From Corythucha ciliata (lineage: Eukaryota > Arthropoda > Insecta > Hemiptera > Tingidae), in NCBI GenBank assembly GCA_038030265.1, contig CM075941.1, positions 21,886,001-21,950,000 of the forward strand: a stretch of DNA of 64,000 bases, given 5' to 3'. Positions 57,212 through 64,000 of the stretch are shown in pieces. The position numbers and the translations under genes are program-made. The notes under the pieces are model-generated. The model did no database searches. It was not told where the DNA came from and saw nothing but the letters and a program-made list of their open reading frames with translations. Within the stretch, counting starts at the first letter, position 1; each line of letters begins with the position of its first letter.

Positions 57212-60200
57212 ACAAAAAACAATACCGAAATCAGAAAACAGAAACATGAAAAATTAACAACGTTGACCCTGAAAAAATCTTCCACATTTTGTTTCAATTC
57301 AGTATGGAAATTACTTCGAAAATCCGGCGCACCCTGCGCTACAAAAACACTTATGAAGCTAATTAAGATGACAGAAAGAATATAAAGATAGACATTGTTT
57401 ATGGGGGAAATTAACAAAAATCGTCGTTTGAGAGAGGTATGGGGTTCTGTGGGAATACAAGCGCCTAAGTAGACTAACGATATACGTTTCATGTTATAAC
57501 CGGATTCGTGTTTTTTATCACTAAAAATCTGGGGGAAATTTTGTTGTTAAAATGGTATAAAAAGGGAAATAGAATGATGTTTTAATGACTCAATCGTGAT
57601 TTCGGAGAATCCTGACGTTATTGAAGCAAATTAGACAATAATTTTGGATATGTTTTGAAGGAAAAAGTTGAAAAAATTCGTTGACGACATCTCGCATCCC
57701 CCCCCCCCGCTGCTTTCCAAGCACCTTGCCATTTTTAATTACCGTTTGTACGCCACGTGTCTTTGACGTTTTGGTCTACCAACCGTTGAATTTCGCATCA
57801 CAATGAATAAACAGGTTTGCTAAAAAACGAGAAGGAAGTTCTATACTTCCTAGCCTTCTCTGTTTATTATTTAAAGTCGCCCTTTCTTATTAACCCACCC
57901 CTGTGCCATAGAGGCCAACCAAGAGCTTCTCACGCTCCCGAAAAGTCTCTCCGTTTTCAGGGTCGAACGTTAAAAAAAAAAGAAAAAAAAGCAGAACCCA
58001 CCCACCCAACCATCCCCCTTGTTTTGATGAAAAGAAATGATAATTTTTCAAAAGAGCATGGCAGTAAAATGTGAAAAATTCTATTGAAACTTAATAATCG
58101 TGTTCTTCCATAAACATTCTTTTTACCCCAAACGCATTGAAATTTAAGTTAATTACTCTTTTTGTAGTATGCTGTTAGAAAAGAAATAAATATGAAAAGC
58201 TAATTATAATACCCCCTCGCACTGTCCCGTATAGAAACATTCCGCCAATTTGAAGAAATACTTTAAAAATTAAATATTCATTCGATGTGATTTCCATCTC
58301 AAATCGCGTGCTGTCCTACTTATATTGTTCTCCCAATTCTATAAGTGTCGGTGGGGGGGGGGGAATGTAATCGACTCTGTTTCTTTTGAGTTGGACCGCA
58401 CTTTTTTTGTTCGTGTTGTTTGCTAATTACCCCAGCATCCTCCTTTGGTCTAGAACTAAACAGTTTTACCGAATGAACCTAATTAGGAAGAATGTGTTTC
58501 GGTTTGAAGCATTCCATCGAGTTGAGATCCCCCCCCCCCCCCCAACACCACTCACATGTGAAGAACTACATTGATCGTGTGAGTTGTTGGGTCCCAAAAA
58601 ATAAAGAACAATGATTTTCTCTATAGAATCGAATTCAACTCACGCCTTCCCGACCCGCTTCCCCCCTCTCCCTCCTGCCATCACCGCAGCCCCAGTTAAT
58701 AATATATGCGCTCTAACTTAACGAAGCGAATGATGCAACGAATAAAATTGAGTTAGGTTCACCTTCCGTAAAATGTTGGAATACTACGCTTGTCACTTGA
58801 AAATTGCTCTGCCATTAGGCCCTGGCAAGGCTATTTTTAACATTACATTGAAATCAATGAAGAATTTTTTAAAATGTTGAGTGGGGTTCGTCAAAGGTTA
58901 TTCAATGAAATGGATGGTGTGGGAAGAGCGGGGGTAAGAAGCATTTTCAGGGAGACAATAGGTCTATTCGTTTGTCGTCCGGAGCTGCACTATTAGCACT
59001 GAAAGTACTAACCTCGATCATACAAGTCGTGAGATGTCCGGTTCAGTAGCACAATGAGCGTTGAAATACCTAATTTCACCGTTTAAGTGATCTCCAGACG
59101 ACTAATTTCAGCGATTTTGCGTTAGCAGCATTACCAGTTCACTAGCATTATGATCATAATGGTTAAATATTTTAGTCAAAGACTATTTGCGTGAACCGGT
59201 TTTGTGGCTCCTACTTTTCCTAATTTTTTCCTACTTGTCCTACTTTTTTGTACCATTTATGTACTTTTTTGTACCAGGCGTCCTCGGAAACTATTTCAAC
59301 TTCTAGATCTGGTCACTCTGACCTGGTGGGAGGGGGCAAGTTTGAAGTTTCCCTTAGCAAAGAACCCTAGGTGGCTTATTGTGTTTCCCCTGGTGCCGTA
59401 TGTCTATTCCAACCTCCGCCTAATTAGCGTTATAAGGTTGTCGACTTGTGGGATAAATGTCCTCCAGAGTGTGTGAACCGAAAAAGCTCAACAGCCGCGA
59501 AGCAAGCACATCGCACTCAGCAAAGGCGTTCCCGTTTTTTTGAACAATTCTTCTCACTCATATTTTGTGTTTTTTCCTCGCTCTCGAAGTACCTACATGT
59601 GATTGGTGGAAGGCGGGTTTTTTAGCCATTGAAGTGGAATGTAAATTTAAGCCCTATTTTGCAAGCGTAAAAATCTCAGGCCGGGCCGCAGATGTCTGGT
59701 CTCGGTCCGATTTCATCCCTACTCTCATTTATACATATACACAAAACAGTAAAGTCCCTCCATTTTAATTATCCCCGCCGTCCAGGGCAAGGCGTACATA
59801 AAAGAAATTTAATGCACCAGCAGTTTGAACTTAAAATGAATCATGCATGATCTTGGAAACTTCTTCAGGGTGTCTTTCTATACCCCCCCCCCCTTAAGCT
59901 TAGTGATATTGGTACTTTGATTTAAAATGAAAGAAGATTCTTCCTCAATTAATTGCTAAGCGCATCTAAAAAAAAAAAAAAAAAAAAAAATGCCGGCCTT
60001 GTGAATGCGTGAACAGAATATTAAACCCTCCCCTGCTCCCGATTAAAGAAGCTCGCAGTTATATCCATCTGCGTTCAAGTGAAAGTTACACGGTCAAGTT
60101 CACGCTAAAAAGATCGCGGAATAAAAAGTAAAAGTAACCCGGCCAAGCTTACGCCCCAAAAGTTTTTTAAGCGGAAGGCAAATGCCGAACCATCCTGACA

Positions 60201-60859
60201 TTGACAGTTGTTCCGTTTTGTGTACATATAAAGCCCTGCAGAACTGTTGTAAAAACCTAAAATTCCTTGTCTCGAGTGGTGAAGCATCTCCAGAGGACGT
60301 CGACGACAACAAGACAGTAAGTCCCCCCCCCTCTTTATGTTAGGATAAGAAAAAATATGTAATTTTGTTTTAATCATTTATTAAAGTGGCAGGAGTATAG
60401 CTAGAAGAAATAACATCGCTGCAGTAGAACGAGTCGTTGACCTGGACCCCATGCCCATAATCCATTCACCGTTGCCATCAACAACACCGTTGCCGCTGGA
60501 GGGAAACAATGCGACCGCGAGGAGCGTCGAGGCTATTATCGGAGACATGACAGAGCCTGAACGCGTGCGCGTGTACTAAAAATAGGATGGAAAGGTGACC
60601 GCATACCTTTGAAGGGCGTGTTGAAGGGCTGTACCCGCTCTCGATTGCAGAGCACGCCACGTTCGCGGGACCCCAGTACAGCAGATGATTAATTGTGGTG
60701 GTGGGGGAAGGTTACCGAAGCCCCTCTGCCCCATCAAGATTGACTATGGCGCACTCCACCTAACGATGGTGGGGGTGGCAAAGTGTCAACGTTGAATACT
60801 CGACGGAACGAAGGAATGCACAATTTGAAGATGATGTGGTCAATGTCCGCGTTAAGCGC
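57212..60859. other. No gene seen
   Basis: Homopolymer-rich: C runs near 57699, 58529-58543 and 59884, and A23 at 59968-59990. No recognisable coding frame. Confidence 0.35.
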
Positions 60860-60860
60860 G

Positions 60861-60936
60861 CCTCGATAGTGTAATGGATACAATGCTCGCTTCGCAACCC
60901 AGCGGGCGTAGGTTCGAATCCAGTCATTGCCTATTG
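60861..60936 (+). mobile_element. tRNA-like unit (tRNA-derived SINE head or pseudo-tRNA)
   Basis: An A-box-like TAGTGTAATGG (60867-60877) and a perfect B-box GGTTCGAATCC (60911-60921) sit at tRNA spacing, with GCTCGCTTCGCA between them as in some Ala or Arg tRNAs. The acceptor and anticodon stems do not pair properly, so a working tRNA is unlikely. A SINE head or decayed tRNA fits better. Confidence 0.55.
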
Positions 60937-61049
60937 CACTTTAAGGCCGCGGCGAGCTGTGAAACGGCACATTCGGCGTTCCCGGCGATGTGCGTTCAAC
61001 AAACCGCGACGTGACCGAAACGCCCGCATAGTACGGGTGTGAAGACTCC

Positions 61050-61200
61050 AGTGCGAGAATGGATTTCATTCTCACCCCAGTGGGTGGGGCCTATTTTATC
61101 CCAGCTGAATTCCATTGGTTGGAAGGCTTTAGATTTGCTTTATATATATGTATATACATTTTCTCGCACTGGTGTGAGAATGAAATCCATTCTCGCTCTG
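61050..61200. repeat. Inverted repeat around a TATATA tract
   Basis: CAGTGCGAGAATGGATTTCA then TTCTCACCCCAG at 61051-61082 is inverted as GTGTGAGAATGAAATCCATT then CTCGCTCTGG at about 61169-61200. It lies 120 bases after the tRNA-like unit and may be part of the same composite. Confidence 0.6.
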
Positions 61201-62072
61201 GGGTAATATTCTCGCCCTAGGGCGAGAAAGTGGCCCATTTCTAAACGCTGGAGGAGGCTTCAGCGAGCGTGAAAGGGGTTATTCTAAACCTCTTCAAACC
61301 GCTGCCGCGTAGAAACCGAATTTCGGTTCACACATGCGAGGCACCCACCGCGTTCGCGCCGCGTGGCAACCGCGCGCCTCGGGAAACCGCGTATATGTGA
61401 TACGAGCCTTGGGAGTGTCCATTTTCGAGAGAATTGTTCATTTTTCGTGTACAGGAGCTCAAAGTTGGAATTTTAGGAGATTTTTAATTTTTGCAGATAA
61501 GTGAACCGCTACTTGTGCATACTAAATCACGTCGCAGGACAACCCAAATTTCAGGAAAACTCCTCTAGTGCTTCAAATTTAGACTCTGGCAGACCAATGA
61601 AGCAAGAGTTTTCCCTGCTTTAAGGCTCGTAAGCTGGAATAAAGCAATGAATCACGACGAACGCGTGGAATCAGAGGAGTTGCCTATACATATACGATTC
61701 AGTGGGTTGTGGTATTGTTAATGGAGTTAATTTTTAGTAACTCATGGGCAACGGGGGTGGAATTTTATTACAGAGAAATACTCCTTTACAGGTTTACAGG
61801 CTGATTATTTGAGTACCCCTATTAAATATTTTGAGTCAAGGGTAGGGGGAGGTCTTTTTCGATATTTTGCACATATTGTACGTACAGCTTTTGGGTCAAC
61901 AATTACCAAGTAATAAAAGTCTTAACCTACTGAAGAAGTCTGTGCTCCTTCTTGCTGCGGTCCGACCATTTTTTTTTTAAATCAGCACATATTGATGTCC
62001 CCAGGACAGACATAAAATGAGACAAATAAATGCACTGTTTCTGACGGACCTTTTTTTTCCTTTACTAAACGT
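61201..62072. other. No gene seen
   Basis: GC-rich to about 61410, then AT-rich. No domain or RNA gene recognised. Confidence 0.4.
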
Positions 62073-62400
62073 TAAGCGGCCCATACACGTACAATAAATA
62101 TTTTGCAAACTAGGGGTTGTACAATAAAACTGAACGTTTGTGGGTTCTATTGATGGGTTGCACAATATAATGTACAACTCATTTTTATTCTGTAAACATT
62201 AGGTGGCGAACACACTTGAGCGATACGATATCGTTTCGACATCGCCGACGCTAATTAACAGCGTCTAGGACAGATAGAAACAAATGGAAATGTGTCAGAG
62301 TGATGTAGAAACGATATCGTATCGCCGCAGTATGAACGCCGCCTTAGGAAACAAAATATTGCGCAAATTAGTTTGTAAAATAATTTTGTACGTCTATGGA
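62073..62400. mobile_element. Palindromic MITE (25.4 kb family) split by a second MITE
   Basis: GCGGCCCATACACGTACAAT then AAATATTTTGCAAACTAG at the left, and AATATTGCGCAAATTAGTTT then TTTGTACGTCTATGGACC at the right, are the halves of the family at 25403-25480, here about 250 bases apart. Part of the gap is the TTA-flanked MITE at 62202-62343. Confidence 0.6.
62202..62343. mobile_element. 142-bp MITE, TTA-flanked
   Basis: The left end GGTGGCGAACACACTTGAGC then GATACGATATCGTTTC is mirrored by GAAACGATATCGTATCGC then CGCAGTATGAACGCCGCC. TTA lies on both sides (62199-62201, 62344-62346). Confidence 0.85.
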
Positions 62401-62896
62401 CCTCTTTATATTCATGCAAAATTTCATTCTGATTATCCAACAATGCCTACGATATTTGAGGGTTTCATGAAAAGTTGTAGATCACAACGACTCTTGTCGT
62501 TGATAACATAATGCTTTTTTCTTTTAGTGTCGGATCCCATGTGCAGCCATTTGAAAATGACAGTTAAAAGCCAGTGGAGAAGAACCTCATCAGTAATATT
62601 TTTTTCTTACTTGCACCAATTCCTCTTTGAAGTTCGCCGCACGCTATTACTCCGATAAGCAAGAAACATGTTCACGTTCAGGTTCAAATTCACCCTTCCA
62701 GAATATGCGTTGCGTCGTAGTGAAAAATGCAGGGATTATTGTTAAATCTCTGGTCGTTTCAAATTTTTTGAAATAAAAAATAATCAGTATAATTTTGAAG
62801 TGAGCCTATAAAGAGTGAGTGACCAAGGAAAGGAGTGACAAAGTACTCTGTCCTTACGTTTAAATGGCAAATCCATAAAAGAAACCCGCCTCGAAT
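62401..62896. other. No gene seen
   Basis: AT-rich. No recognisable frame or repeat. Confidence 0.4.
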
Positions 62897-63399
62897 CTCA
62901 ATAATTTACTCACGATGACCCAAATTTATTGTTGGCTGATATCGAAGCTCGAAGAATTCAAGGAGAAATTATTGAACCCTCAGCCATATGTTCATTTTTT
63001 AATGGATGCGCATTTCGGAGCGACCCCCTGCTCCCTCATCAGCACAATTAATCAAAATGAACTCCACTTAACAACTCAGTTAAGGTCCGATTTCACCAAC
63101 TTCTTAAACCACGATCAACAACTAATCACGATTACAATGTAAACAATTATATCAGAATTCATGTGGGTCGCTATTGGCAACTAATCACGATCAACTTTAA
63201 ACGAGATCAATTTTGTTGGTGAAAATGGGCCTAAGTGGAGTTCATTTTGTTTATTGGTTGGTATGGGGTTTTGTTTTTGGTTATGTATGTACTTGTGCTG
63301 ATGAGGGAGCGGGGGTCGCTCCGAAATGCACATCCGTTAAAAAATGAACGTATGGCTGAGGGTTCAATAATTTCTCCTTGAATTCCTCAATAATTTACT
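62897..63399. mobile_element. Foldback element copy 2, with MITE inserted
   Basis: The left arm 62954-63070 (GAATTCAAGGAGAAATTATT, GCGCATTTCGGAGCGACCCC) is inverted at 63235-63385. The 14-base direct repeat CTCAATAATTTACT lies at 62897-62910 and 63386-63399, possibly a target duplication. The MITE at 63084-63231 sits inside; the 6.2 kb copy lacks it. Confidence 0.8.
63084..63231 (+). mobile_element. 148-bp MITE, TAA-flanked (family A copy 3)
   Basis: GGTCCGATTTCACCAA and TTGGTGAAAATGGGCC tips. TAA lies on both sides (63081-63083, 63232-63234). Removing the MITE and one TAA restores CAGTTAAGTGGAGTTC, comparable to the uninterrupted 6.2 kb copy. Confidence 0.92.
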
Positions 63400-64000
63400 T
63401 ATTTTAGACGAGGAACGATTGGAAAAGGTCAATGAACCATACTTGTGCAAACCACTCCTTAAATGAATGAACTGAGATCTCATTGTCAATTATTATACAC
63501 TTCTCGATGAATGATTGGAAAACCAATGCATGTATGTACTTATTGGCTTTTGTAAAAGCACGAGGTTCTCACTTCACCAGAACTTTTCTATTGGTTTCGT
63601 GCAGTCATGCGGTGTATGACTTGGGATACTCATTTAATCACGCTGCGAACGAACCGATTAAGGAGTATTTCTATATATGTATATTTACGTAAAAGTCCAC
63701 CCCCTTGTCCATGCATCACCGCAAACACGAGTTGTTCCGTTATCTGTTCACTTCTTTTCCCGAAATCCTGATTTTGATGAGTACCTCTAACGTTGTAGAC
63801 GGCTCATTGACGGCAATATATTTTTCGCGTGAAGTGGTACTCCCCTTGTTTTAGCTCCTCTGGAAAGTATATAACATTGCTTCTCATGAGAGGCAAAACA
63901 TTTTACCTCTCTACAGACAGGGAGGAAAAGTTGAAAAATTCGCTATAGCAGCCGAGATATCTCTCTCGGATTCTTGTGATGAATGATAGCATAATCTGTC
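63400..64000. other. No gene seen
   Basis: The frame at 63483-63692 is unrecognised. No repeat stands out up to the window edge. Confidence 0.35.

Noticed and set aside
60861..60936. Functional tRNA-Ala or tRNA-Arg gene
   Set aside because: The A and B boxes fit, but the acceptor and anticodon stems do not pair and the anticodon loop cannot be placed cleanly.

Overview
This window reads as non-coding, repeat-rich DNA from an animal, most likely an arthropod and probably an insect. The signs are the mix of transposons: a LINE with an endonuclease, a reverse transcriptase and a C-terminal RNase H; a Penelope-like element with a GIY-YIG-type endonuclease; Tc1/mariner-type and Harbinger-type remnants; and dozens of short foldback elements. 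There are no bacterial-style gene clusters, operons, rRNA genes or CRISPR arrays. The species is inference only; I cannot name it. No complete host protein-coding gene can be supported. The only long intact reading frame belongs to the LINE at the left edge.

Layout. 0-3.6 kb: 3' part of a LINE with an intact RT/RNase H frame, cut by the window edge. 3.9-10.3 kb: a TIR element, degenerate short-period satellites, a TTA-flanked MITE and a 1.6 kb foldback transposon with a broken Tc1/mariner-type transposase end. 11.9-13.5 kb: a second, related but broken LINE. 14-23 kb: a second large foldback, a ~1 kb inverted array of 163-bp tandem units, and several MITEs. 25-31.5 kb: a Harbinger-like element with a MADF-like fragment, a TTAA-flanked foldback family, and a ~34-bp degenerate satellite. 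34-38.8 kb: a 428-bp hairpin element, inverted repeats and a 296-bp tandem repeat. 40.3-42.1 kb: two head-to-head Penelope-like 3' ends, each followed by an identical hammerhead-like motif. 46.5-49.5 kb: a dispersed repeat apparently split by a ~2.1 kb insertion carrying a perfect ~209-bp-arm hairpin and a 312-bp tandem satellite, then a MITE with a 9-bp target duplication. 53.9-55.3 kb: degenerate satellite split by two transposons. 56-64 kb: more MITEs, a tRNA-like unit and a nested foldback.

The parts do not form a pathway; they record successive transposition. Several insertions can be ordered because one element splits another (63.0 kb, 54.3 kb, 46.5 kb). Possible host signals are weak: a candidate 5' exon with a splice donor near 44.7 kb, a GC-rich possible promoter near 15.4-15.7 kb, and a possible terminal exon near 5.5-5.7 kb. 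Stretches listed as empty may be introns or intergenic DNA. All repeat boundaries were read by eye and may be off by a few bases.
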